DNA from: Microthrixaceae bacterium
GTDB lineage: Bacteria > Actinomycetota > Acidimicrobiia > Acidimicrobiales > Microtrichaceae
Assembly: GCA_023958095.1 (NCBI GenBank)
Contig: JAMLGJ010000020.1
Location: 1-62,871 of the forward strand
DNA: 62,871 bases
Direction: 5' to 3'
Positions 56,033 to 62,871 of this stretch are shown piece by piece. The translations under genes and the position numbers were made by a program. The first letter of the stretch is position 1. Each line of letters begins with the position of its first letter. Under the pieces are notes generated by a model. It made no database searches and was not told where the DNA came from. It saw only the letters and a program-made list of their open reading frames with translations.

Positions 56033-58033
56033 ATGACCTCGACGGAATCGCGCAGCCCCGCTGTGCTGTCGATCGCCCCGGTCGCGCTCGTCGTGGTCGT
56101 GCCGTTGTTCTTCCTGCCCGGCGCGTTCGGTCCGTTCCATGCCGTGAAGTGGCTGGCGGTGTGCGTCATCGTCCCTGCCGGACTCGCGGTCTGCGCGGCG
56201 CTCGGCCGGCTCCGTTGGCCCCGCTGGCAGTGGTTCGTCCCGCTCGTCGTCGTATCCGTGCTCGCAACCGTGTTCGGGGTCGCCCCGGTGATGTCGGTGT
56301 TCGGATCGCCGAACCGCAACGACGGGTTGATCGCGCTGGCGCTCGGCATCGGGGCGTTCGTGCTCGGAGTCTCGGCTTGCGGGGACCCGACCGTCCAGCG
56401 CCGGGTGCTGCGCGCTGCGTTCGTCACCGGTGGGTTGGTGGGCGTACTCGCGGTCGCCGAACGACTCGGTCTCGACGTCGCGGGCCTCGGAGACGCCGGA
56501 GAGGTGTCGCGTGCGCGCAGCACCTGGGGAAGCGCAACGTTCGCAGCCGCGCACCTGGTGGTCGTGCTGCCGATCGCGGTGGCACATCTGCGGAGCCGCG
56601 ATTCACGATGGCGCATCGCAGGCCTGGTGTGTTCTGTGGCGATCCTGGCGGGACTGCTGGCCACCGGCACCCGCGGTGGCTGGCTCGCGGCGCTCGTGTC
56701 GGTTGCGGTGTTGGCTCCGGCCTGGCTCGCCACGGGACGACCTGCTGAGGGGTCGGCCGTCCTGTGGTCAGCCGCCAAGCGCGAGAACAGCCCTGGCGTC
56801 GATCAGCGGCGCACCGGCGGGCCGATCCTGGTTGTTGCAGGCGTGGTGGCCGCTGTCGCAGCGGTGGGGGTCCTGGTGTTGACCGTGGTCGGCCCCCAAC
56901 TCGACCGGGCCAGCGGGATCGGACGGCTGGATCTCTGGTCGACCACACCCTCGGTGATAGCCGATCGCCCGATCCTGGGCACCGGGCCGGACACACAACG
57001 GTCGGTGCTTCCGGCGGGTATCGACGAGGACTTCGAACGTGAACACGGCAGCGAGGAGCTGCATGATCGCGCCCACTCGCTTCCCCTGGACACACTCGTG
57101 ACCACCGGGATCCTCGGGCTGGCCGCACTTGTTGCCCTCCTGGGAGTGCTGGCACGTGACTTCGTGTCGAATCTGCGACGAGAACTCGTACCGACTGCAA
57201 TCGCAGCCGGATTGGCGGGCTACCTGGTGACGCTGCTGTTCGCGTTCGGGGATCCGGTGATGGACCCGATCCCATGGATGCTGGCCGGACTGTTGTGGGT
57301 TGCGATCGTGCCGTCGTCCGGCGAACGGAGCACGGAACAGCCCCGCTCCGGGGTGCGGATGATCGCGACGATCGGGTTCGGGTGCGTCGCCGTGGCCGGG
57401 CTGATCGTGGCGGGCGGGGAGGTGCTCGGGGAGACCCGACTCGACACAGCGTTGGACGGACAGTCCTCAGGAGACCTGTCTGCTGCGCTCGACGAGCTGG
57501 AGTCGGCGGTGTCGGTGGCTCCCGCCCGGTTCGATCTGCACCAGGCCTATTCGAGGATCGTCGTTCGGTCGCTCACCGAGGGACCCGAGATAGCCGACAC
57601 GGATGCTGCGCGCTCCGAGTTGATCGCCTCGGCATTCCGGCACCTGGACGACGCCCAAGCCGTGGCCGGTGAGGACCCCGACCTGCTCCTGGACCGCGCC
57701 GAGTTGCTCACAGCGACCGGTGATCCCGACGCTGCGCTGGAGGTGTACGACCGTGTTCTGGTCCTCTACCCCCAATCGTTCCGGGCGCATCTCGGCATCG
57801 GTCTTGCAGCTTCCCAACTCAACCAGCTGGACCGAGCCGAGGAAGCGTGGAGGACTGCAGCCGACCTTGCACCCGGCGACGGCCGGGCGCTGGTCAACCT
57901 GGGCATCCTCTACGAACGAGGCGGTGATCCCGACGCCGCGGCGGAGAGCTTCGAGGCCGCTCTCGAGATCGACCCGGCCGATGGCACCGCTGCCGCTGGT
58001 CTCGCCCGGGTCACGGATTCCCCTGAGAACTGA
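56033..58033 (+). CDS. O-antigen ligase/polymerase-like protein with C-terminal TPRs
   Basis: A 666-residue membrane protein. The first 440 residues hold about eleven helices and the Wzy/WaaL (O-antigen ligase) pattern: FGSPNRNDGL, the GTRGGWLAAL motif, and a large loop with ILGTGPDTQR and the conserved HDRAHS. From about residue 480 come soluble tetratricopeptide repeats (DAALEVYDRVLVLYPQSFRAHLG, ending with the ALVNLGILYERGGDPDAAAE unit). The family transfers or polymerises surface polysaccharide; the TPR part probably docks a partner. It has its own promoter 78 bp after the giant surface-protein gene, so the two may serve the same surface structure. Confidence 0.88.
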   Translation: MTSTESRSPAVLSIAPVALVVVVPLFFLPGAFGPFHAVKWLAVCVIVPAGLAVCAALGRLRWPRWQWFVPLVVVSVLATVFGVAPVMSVFGSPNRNDGLIALALGIGAFVLGVSACGDPTVQRRVLRAAFVTGGLVGVLAVAERLGLDVAGLGDAGEVSRARSTWGSATFAAAHLVVVLPIAVAHLRSRDSRWRIAGLVCSVAILAGLLATGTRGGWLAALVSVAVLAPAWLATGRPAEGSAVLWSAAKRENSPGVDQRRTGGPILVVAGVVAAVAAVGVLVLTVVGPQLDRASGIGRLDLWSTTPSVIADRPILGTGPDTQRSVLPAGIDEDFEREHGSEELHDRAHSLPLDTLVTTGILGLAALVALLGVLARDFVSNLRRELVPTAIAAGLAGYLVTLLFAFGDPVMDPIPWMLAGLLWVAIVPSSGERSTEQPRSGVRMIATIGFGCVAVAGLIVAGGEVLGETRLDTALDGQSSGDLSAALDELESAVSVAPARFDLHQAYSRIVVRSLTEGPEIADTDAARSELIASAFRHLDDAQAVAGEDPDLLLDRAELLTATGDPDAALEVYDRVLVLYPQSFRAHLGIGLAASQLNQLDRAEEAWRTAADLAPGDGRALVNLGILYERGGDPDAAAESFEAALEIDPADGTAAAGLARVTDSPEN

Positions 58034-58158
58034 CCGGTGCCGGATGACCGGACCTGAATCCGACACACCTCGGTCGATGGGGAGCTGATTCGCGGTTCGC
58101 GGGAGGCGTTCTCGGGACTTCTCCCTGGATGTTGGCGCCAGGGCCGAGTCGTTGGTGG

Positions 58159-58195
58159 ATTGTTGCAGGCGTTTCACGCCATGCCGTGACTCGAC
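58159..58195 (+). repeat. Upstream element shared with 50949-50986 (copy B)
   Basis: Copy B aligns with copy A upstream of the giant gene at 29 of 38 columns with one gap. Similarity reappears about 20 bp downstream in both copies (GAGGCGATTC at 51008, GAAGCGATTC at 58215), so in copy A it reaches into the first codons of the giant gene. Confidence 0.55.
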
Positions 58196-58474
58196 GTGCA
58201 GGACAGCCTTGCCCGAAGCGATTCACCCCGAGGGGGATGGTCGAGCAGTACCGGGTTCCACGACGAACTCCGTCCATCGATCGATCTCCGCGACGAAGCG
58301 CCCGATGCGCCAGGACCCGTGGTTCCTCTGCTGGTCAGCATGGGGCTGGCGCAGATCGGACTCCGCTGGTTCCACAGGGCCGTGGCGGTCCAGTTGGGAC
58401 GCTCCGCGCGTGTGGCTGCGTTCGCGGACCCGCAGGCGCTGCCCGGTCGACCGGCGGACCACGCGTTCGTCTGA
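58196..58474 (+). CDS. Doubtful small ORF (92 residues)
   Basis: A GTG-initiated frame directly after copy B. The first half has poor codon usage; the second half has the high third-position GC of real genes here and the sequence LVSMGLAQIGLRWFHRAVAV. No ribosome site and no recognisable domain. It may be a small real gene, a decayed fragment, or chance. Confidence 0.2.
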   Translation: MQDSLARSDSPRGGWSSSTGFHDELRPSIDLRDEAPDAPGPVVPLLVSMGLAQIGLRWFHRAVAVQLGRSARVAAFADPQALPGRPADHAFV

Positions 58475-58570
58475 TCTCCGACCACGAACCGAACGGCGTG
58501 CGACATCCATACAGGTGGCGACCCACTCCGGGTCGTGGATCACGGGTAGCCCCCGTCCGCCCGGCGGTCG

Positions 58571-58576
58571 TACTGT
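58571..58576 (+). promoter_or_regulatory. -10 element of ilvD
   Basis: TACTGT, 6 nt before the ATG at 58583. Confidence 0.45.
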
Positions 58577-58582
58577 GTGCGG

Positions 58583-60295
58583 ATGGCTGATTCCCCGAGC
58601 ACAGACGGCACTCCGAATCTGAAGATCCGCTCACGGGACGTGACGGAAGGCCCTTCGAGGGCGCCGGCCCGGGCGATGCTGCGCGCGGTGGGCATGACCG
58701 ACGACGACTGGAACAAGCCGCAGGTCGGGGTGGCGTCCAGCTGGAACGAGGTCACGCCGTGCAACATGCCCCTGGACCGCCTCGCTAAGCGGGCCAAGGA
58801 GGGAGTGGCCGAATCAGGGGGCTTCCCGATCGAGTTCAACACGATCGCCGTCTCCGACGGCATCTCGATGGGCCACGAGGGGATGCACGCCAGCCTCGTG
58901 AGCAGGGAGGTCATCGCGGACTCCGTCGAGACGGTGATGCATGCCGAGCGGCTCGATGCCCTGGTCACCTTCGCCGGCTGTGACAAGTCGCTGCCCGGGA
59001 TGCTCATGGCGTCAGCCCGCCTGAACCTCCCATCGGTGTTCGTCTACGCGGGTTCGATCCTGCCGGGGAACCTGAACGGCCGGGCGCTCGACATCGTCTC
59101 GGTGTTCGAAGCGGTGGGGGCCCACGCCGTGGGTGACATCGACGACGCCGAACTCGACGCGATCGAGCACAACGCATGCCCCACCGAAGGGGCGTGTGCC
59201 GGCATGTTCACCGCCAACACGATGGCCTCCGTCGGGGAGGCACTCGGCATGTCCCTCCCGGGCTCCGCCTCGGCCGCCGCGGTGGACCGCCGGCGCGACG
59301 ACTACTCCCGGGCATCGGGTGCGGCAGTGGTCAACCTGCTGCGCCTCGGGATCCGACCGCGCGACATCATCACCAAGGGCTCCCTGGAGAACGCCATTGC
59401 GGTCGTCATGGCCCTGGGTGGCAGCACCAACGCCGTGCTCCACCTGCTGGCCATCGCAACCGAGGCGGAGGTGGAGCTTCACCTCGAGGACTTCAACAAG
59501 GTCGCCGCCAGGGTTCCGCACCTCGCCGACACCAAGCCGCACGGCAAGTACCACATGGTCGACATCGACCGGATCGGCGGCGTGCCGGTGGTCATGCAGA
59601 TGCTCGCCGAGCAGGGCCTGTTGCACACCGACGAGATCACCGTCACCGGCCGCACCGTCGCGGAGAACCTGGAGCTCGTGAAGGCGCCCGGACCCGACGG
59701 TGACGTCATCCACGCGTTCGATGACCCGATCCACGACATCGGTGGCCTCGCGATCCTGAGTGGCTCGCTGGCACCCAACGGATCGGTGGTGAAGGTCGCA
59801 GGCATCGACTTCGACCACTTCGAGGGCCCGGCCCGGGTCTTCGACGGGGAACAGGCCGCGATGGACGTGGTTCTCGCCGGAGGGATCAACTCGGGTGACG
59901 TGGTGGTGATCCGCTACGAGGGTCCCAAGGGCGGCCCCGGCATGCGCGAGATGCTCGCCATCACCGGCGCCATGAAGGGAGCGGGCCGGGGTGGCGACGC
60001 TGCGCTGATCACCGACGGGCGCTTCTCCGGTGGAACCCACGGGTTCTGCATCGGCCACGTGGCCCCCGAGGCCCTCGACGGCGGTCCCATCGCCCTGGTC
60101 GAGGAAGGAGACCGCATCCGCATAGACGTGCGTGAACACACCATCGACCTGCTGGTCGACGAGGAGACCCTCGAGGCCCGGCGCTCCAACCTCAAGCACC
60201 CCGCGCCCCGCTACGACAAGGGGGTGCTCGCCAAGTACGCGGCCCTCGCCCAGGGCGCAGAACTGGGTGCGGTCACGAGGGCACCGCAACGCTGA
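58583..60295 (+). CDS. ilvD: Dihydroxy-acid dehydratase IlvD
   Basis: A 570-residue iron-sulfur enzyme that dehydrates 2,3-dihydroxy-isovalerate and -methylvalerate in valine, leucine and isoleucine synthesis. The cluster cysteines lie in the first third, in [10 protein letters not shown] and in [13 protein letters not shown]; the C-terminal segment with [16 protein letters not shown] is conserved. ATG 58583 is preferred over GTG 58577. It stands alone upstream of the ilvBN attenuator, so its control differs from that of ilvBN. Confidence 0.97.
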   Translation: MADSPSTDGTPNLKIRSRDVTEGPSRAPARAMLRAVGMTDDDWNKPQVGVASSWNEVTPCNMPLDRLAKRAKEGVAESGGFPIEFNTIAVSDGISMGHEGMHASLVSREVIADSVETVMHAERLDALVTFAGCDKSLPGMLMASARLNLPSVFVYAGSILPGNLNGRALDIVSVFEAVGAHAVGDIDDAELDAIEHNACPTEGACAGMFTANTMASVGEALGMSLPGSASAAAVDRRRDDYSRASGAAVVNLLRLGIRPRDIITKGSLENAIAVVMALGGSTNAVLHLLAIATEAEVELHLEDFNKVAARVPHLADTKPHGKYHMVDIDRIGGVPVVMQMLAEQGLLHTDEITVTGRTVAENLELVKAPGPDGDVIHAFDDPIHDIGGLAILSGSLAPNGSVVKVAGIDFDHFEGPARVFDGEQAAMDVVLAGGINSGDVVVIRYEGPKGGPGMREMLAITGAMKGAGRGGDAALITDGRFSGGTHGFCIGHVAPEALDGGPIALVEEGDRIRIDVREHTIDLLVDEETLEARRSNLKHPAPRYDKGVLAKYAALAQGAELGAVTRAPQR

Positions 60296-60337
60296 GGTCG
60301 TGCGTTGCGGGCCGGACCGGTCGCGGGCCGATACGGG

Positions 60338-60367
60338 TTGGCGGCACGGCGGACGATCGGGCACAAT
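60338..60367 (+). promoter_or_regulatory. Promoter of the ilvBN leader
   Basis: TTGGCG (60338-60343), an 18-bp spacer, and CACAAT (60362-60367). The leader-peptide GTG follows 6 nt after the -10, so the transcript would begin at or near the leader start codon. Confidence 0.6.
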
Positions 60368-60373
60368 GGCAGC

Positions 60374-60415
60374 GTGCGAACGGGAAACCCGGTTCTGGTG
60401 GTAGTAGGCGCCTGA
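60374..60415 (+). CDS. Leader peptide of ilvBN attenuator
   Basis: A 13-codon ORF starting with GTG, reading MRTGNPVLVVVGA and then TGA. Four Val and one Leu occur in a run of five codons (positions 7-11), the amino acids made by the pathway. Ribosome stalling at these codons when valine or leucine is scarce would decide the folding of the downstream RNA. Its stop at 60413-60415 sits in a small hairpin (GGCGCC with GGCGTC) and 11 nt before the competing arms. Confidence 0.78.
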   Translation: MRTGNPVLVVVGA

Positions 60416-60426
60416 GGCGTCTCACC

Positions 60427-60484
60427 GGAACCTCCCGCGTGTTGCGCCGACGGCCTCCTTCGGGAGGTCGTTTCCGGTTTTCGG
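60427..60484 (+). terminator. ilvBN transcription attenuator
   Basis: The terminator hairpin is ACGGCCTCC (60450-60458), a TTCG tetraloop, and GGAGGTCGT (60463-60471), nine pairs with one G-U, followed by a T-rich stretch (TTTCCGGTTTT, 60471-60481). ACCTCCCG (60430-60437) is perfectly complementary to CGGGAGGT (60461-60468), extended by GGAA with TTCC across a bulge. The two pairings exclude each other, the usual on/off switch of an amino-acid attenuator. Confidence 0.75.
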
Positions 60485-60578
60485 GCCTACACGCGGTGTC
60501 GGGAACCGGCCACACGAGGGGACCGCACCCGCCCGGACGGCCGGGACCATGCGAACAGAGCTGAGAACAGGAAACCCC

Positions 60579-62354
60579 ATGACGACAACCGACGGTGGTT
60601 CAGCACTCATCAAGGCCCTCGAACTCGAAGGCGTCGACACGATCTTCGGCCTGCCCGGCGGAGCGATCCTGCCCGTGTACGACCCGATCCTCGACAGTCC
60701 GATCCGCCACGTGCTGGTGCGCCACGAACAGGGTGCCGGGCACATGGCGGAGGGCTATGCGCTCTCCACCGGCCGTCCCGGGGTTGCGATGGTCACCTCG
60801 GGGCCCGCTGCCACCAACATCGTCACCCCCCTGTGCAACGCCTACATGGACTCCACCCCGCTGGTCGTCATCACGGGCCAGGTTGCGAGTTCGGCGATCG
60901 GCACAGACGCGTTCCAGGAGTGCGACACGGTCGGCATCACGCGCAGCGTCACCAAGCACAACGAGCTCGTCACCCGGGCCGCGGACATCCCGCTGGTGAT
61001 CCGCCAGGCCTTCCACATCGCCAGGACCGGGCGCCCCGGCCCGGTCCTGGTCGACATCCCCAAGGACATCGTCGATCCCAACAACCCGAACTCCGCACTC
61101 GAGTGGTACTGGCCGACCGACGACGAGGTCGCCGCGAGCCTGCCCGGCTACAAGCCCACGACCAAGGGTCACCCGCGCAAGATCAAGGAAGCCGCCGAGC
61201 TCGTGATGGCCTCCGAGCGCCCGGTCATATACGCGGGAGGCGGCATCCTCAAGGCACGCGCCGCCGAGGCGCTCCTCGAGTTCGCCGAGCTCTGCGAGAT
61301 CCCGGTCGTGACGACGCTCATGGCCCGCGGCGCGTTCCCCGACGACCACGAACTCGCCCTGGGAATGCCGGGAATGCACGGCAACTACACAGCGGTCACC
61401 TCCATGCAGCGCTCCGACCTGCTGATTGCGCTCGGCAGCCGCTTCGACGACCGCATCACCGGGCGGCTCGACGGGTTCGCCCCGGACGCGAAGATCATCC
61501 ACGTCGACATCGATCCGGCTGAGCTCGGGAAGGTTCGCCGCCCCGACGTGCCGATAGTCGGCGACAGTCGCCAGGTGATCACCGAGCTCACCAGGTCCGT
61601 TCGCTCGCTGCTCGAGAAGGGCACGAGCCTCCCGGACCGGAAGCCCTGGCGTTCGCAGATCTCGGGCTGGCAGGAGACCCATCCGCTCACCTACGAGCAG
61701 TCCGAGCCGGGCGAGCTGCTCAAGCCGCAGTACGTGCTCGAACAGCTCCGCGAACGTGCGCCGGAGGACTGCATCGTCGCCTCGGGAGTGGGCCAGCACC
61801 AGATGTGGACCAGCCAGTACTGGCGCTTCCGCCACCCCTACACGTGGGTCAACTCCGGGGGGTTGGGAACCATGGGGTTCTCGGTCCCCGCCGCGATCGG
61901 GGCCAAGGCGGGCCGTCCGGACCGCATGGTGTGGGCGGTCGACGGAGACGGGTGTTTCCAGATGACCGCCCAGGAACTGGTCACGGCGGCCACCGAGCGG
62001 ATTCCGGTGAAGATCGCGATCCTCAACAACGCCTACCTGGGCATGGTGCGCCAGTGGCAGGAGATGTTCTACGAGGAGCGCTACTCCGAGGTGTACCTCT
62101 CACCCGACCTGCCCGACTACGTGCGCTGGGCCGAGGCGATGGGGTGCGTCGCGATGCGGGTCGAGTCACCCGAGGAGGTCGGTCCGGCCATCGACAAGGC
62201 CAACGAGATCGATGACCGGCCCGTGGTCATCGAGTTCCGCACCGATGCATCCGAGAAGGTCTTCCCGATGGTTCCTGCCGGCAAGACCAACGACGACATA
62301 GTGGTTGATCCGACCCAGTCGGCCGGCCACTCCTCCCGAGGAGGTGCGAAGTGA
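60579..62354 (+). CDS. ilvB: Acetolactate synthase large subunit IlvB
   Basis: A 591-residue thiamine-diphosphate enzyme that condenses pyruvate (or pyruvate with 2-oxobutyrate), the first shared step to valine, leucine and isoleucine. The catalytic Glu is in RHEQGAGHMAEGYA, the FAD-region motif is present, and the thiamine motif GDGCFQM...NN is complete (ILNNAYLG). ATG 60579 has AGGAAA upstream; the in-frame ATG at 60549 would add 10 residues (MRTELRTGNP), whose sequence echoes the leader peptide. Expression should depend on the attenuator. Confidence 0.98.
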   Translation: MTTTDGGSALIKALELEGVDTIFGLPGGAILPVYDPILDSPIRHVLVRHEQGAGHMAEGYALSTGRPGVAMVTSGPAATNIVTPLCNAYMDSTPLVVITGQVASSAIGTDAFQECDTVGITRSVTKHNELVTRAADIPLVIRQAFHIARTGRPGPVLVDIPKDIVDPNNPNSALEWYWPTDDEVAASLPGYKPTTKGHPRKIKEAAELVMASERPVIYAGGGILKARAAEALLEFAELCEIPVVTTLMARGAFPDDHELALGMPGMHGNYTAVTSMQRSDLLIALGSRFDDRITGRLDGFAPDAKIIHVDIDPAELGKVRRPDVPIVGDSRQVITELTRSVRSLLEKGTSLPDRKPWRSQISGWQETHPLTYEQSEPGELLKPQYVLEQLRERAPEDCIVASGVGQHQMWTSQYWRFRHPYTWVNSGGLGTMGFSVPAAIGAKAGRPDRMVWAVDGDGCFQMTAQELVTAATERIPVKIAILNNAYLGMVRQWQEMFYEERYSEVYLSPDLPDYVRWAEAMGCVAMRVESPEEVGPAIDKANEIDDRPVVIEFRTDASEKVFPMVPAGKTNDDIVVDPTQSAGHSSRGGAK

Positions 62355-62854
62355 ATCCGACACCCCGCCACCACGTCCTGTCCGTGCTGGTCGAGAACCG
62401 CGCGGGTGTGCTCGCCCGGGTGGCGAACCTCTTCGCCCGTCGCGGGTACAACATCTACTCGCTCGCGGTCGCCCCGACCGACAACGACGAGTTCAGCCGG
62501 ATCACGGTGGTGGTCGACGTGGAGTCCGCCCCCCTCGAGCAGGTGGTCAAGCAGCTGAACAAGTTGATCAACGTGATCAAGATCTCCGAGCTGGATCCAC
62601 GGGACTCCGTGGAGAGGGAGCTCATGATGCTGACCGTGAAGGCGCCACCCGGGTCGCGCTCGGAGATCCTCGAACTCGTGGGCCTGTTCGAGGCCAACGT
62701 GGTCGATGTGGGTGCCGACGAGCTCACGGTGAGCCTGGACGACGACCCACAGCGACTGGACGACCTGGAGGCGCTGCTGCGTCCGCACGGCATCGTCGAC
62801 CTGCAACGCACCGGGCGCGTGGCGCTGCCGCGACTCGAACACGGCCCCTCCTGA
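62351..62854 (+). CDS. ilvN: Acetolactate synthase small (regulatory) subunit IlvN
   Basis: A 167-residue subunit that carries the feedback site for valine. The N-terminal ACT domain shows HHVLSVLVENRAGVLARVAN and the RRGYNIYSLAV segment; the C-terminal half has the second ACT-like domain. The GTG start overlaps the ilvB stop (GTGA), so subunits are made in step. The window ends 17 nt later; ilvC would be expected next but is not seen. Confidence 0.97.
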   Translation: MNPTPRHHVLSVLVENRAGVLARVANLFARRGYNIYSLAVAPTDNDEFSRITVVVDVESAPLEQVVKQLNKLINVIKISELDPRDSVERELMMLTVKAPPGSRSEILELVGLFEANVVDVGADELTVSLDDDPQRLDDLEALLRPHGIVDLQRTGRVALPRLEHGPS

Positions 62855-62871
62855 GGCGAACTGATCGTCGT

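Larger units (their letters stand above)
58034..58582. other. Gene-poor region between O-antigen ligase and ilvD
   Basis: In 549 bp I see no gene I trust. Open frames exist on both strands but their codon usage and protein composition are poor. The stretch holds a hairpin (CCCTGG at 58123-58128 with CCAGGG at 58138-58143), copy B of the shared upstream element (58159-58195), a second similarity block GAAGCGATTC (58215-58224) to the start of the giant gene, and one doubtful small ORF (58196-58474). The ilvD -10 is at its end. Confidence 0.6.

Noticed and set aside
50949..58195. Composite transposon or integrative element bounded by the two repeats
   Set aside because: No transposase, integrase, terminal inverted repeat or target duplication was seen; the repeats are only about 76 percent identical.
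58129..58622. Open frames of about 150 residues before ilvD
   Set aside because: Arg/Ser/Pro-rich, run into the ilvD start in the wrong frame, no ribosome site and no family.
60366..60404. Alternative leader ORF MAACERETRFWW in another frame
   Set aside because: It has no Val, Leu or Ile codons; the GTG ORF in the neighbouring frame has VLVVV and fits attenuation of ilvBN.
60296..60578. T-box riboswitch for ilvBN
   Set aside because: No T-box sequence or specifier stem seen; the leader peptide plus terminator explains the region.

Overview
The window is high-GC DNA with dense, often overlapping genes on both strands. It looks like a chromosome segment of an actinobacterium (Actinomycetota), starting at a contig end: the first bases are an artificial-looking G/C homopolymer. 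Support for the phylum comes from a MurA with Asp in place of the catalytic Cys, a PASTA-domain Ser/Thr kinase, a DUF2510 protein, an LAXTG-type (sortase E) wall-anchor signal, maltokinase and alpha-glucan phosphorylase, the gene order DUF4129-DUF4350-MoxR-DUF58-SpoIIM-RDD as in mycobacteria, and the order cysteine desulfurase-mnmA-MetE-like-ligA-gatCAB-ilvBN familiar from actinobacteria. A deep lineage such as Acidimicrobiia is my guess, not shown. About twenty genes have a TAnnnT-like -10 hexamer only 6-9 nt before the start codon, so leaderless transcripts appear to be common.

Layout. 0.1-5 kb: a barrel-like protein under a CRP-like operator, a secreted fasciclin protein, class II fructose-1,6-bisphosphatase (glpX), a duplicated-domain protein, a C-terminal J-domain protein and an alpha/beta hydrolase. 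5-11 kb: an MFS transporter, murA, a translationally coupled NifU-like/MeaB GTPase/kinase-like trio, and an enoyl-CoA hydratase. 11-19 kb: glgP, a secreted propeller protein, maltokinase, a zinc-finger rhomboid protease, an SRPBCC protein, a thioesterase and a methyltransferase. 19.8-27.8 kb: the MoxR/DUF58 envelope cluster and a trypsin-like protease. 27.8-36 kb: two membrane proteins, cysteine desulfurase and mnmA (tRNA 2-thiouridine), a membrane protein, a MetE-like protein and ligA. 36-50.5 kb: a HAD hydrolase preceded by a 24-nt triple repeat, a PASTA kinase, an MFS transporter, an SCP2 protein, an esterase, gatCAB, a TauE-like exporter, a lipoprotein, an Eis-like acetyltransferase and a MATE exporter. 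50.5-58.5 kb: an accessory-looking block with a 1650-residue wall-anchored surface protein, an O-antigen-ligase/TPR protein and a 549-bp gene-poor stretch. 58.6-62.9 kb: ilvD, then ilvBN behind an attenuator.

Most of the window is core metabolism. Three parts stand out. First, the ilvBN leader encodes a 13-residue peptide with the run VLVVV, followed by a UUCG terminator hairpin and a competing pairing, which is a complete attenuator. Second, the giant surface protein joins HAF-type repeats, Ig-like regions, a toxin-like central region and an LAFTG anchor. Third, a degenerate copy of the 5' region of that surface-protein gene lies 7.2 kb downstream, just after the O-antigen-ligase gene, which suggests duplication followed by decay. 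No tRNA, rRNA, CRISPR array, insertion sequence or integrase was seen.
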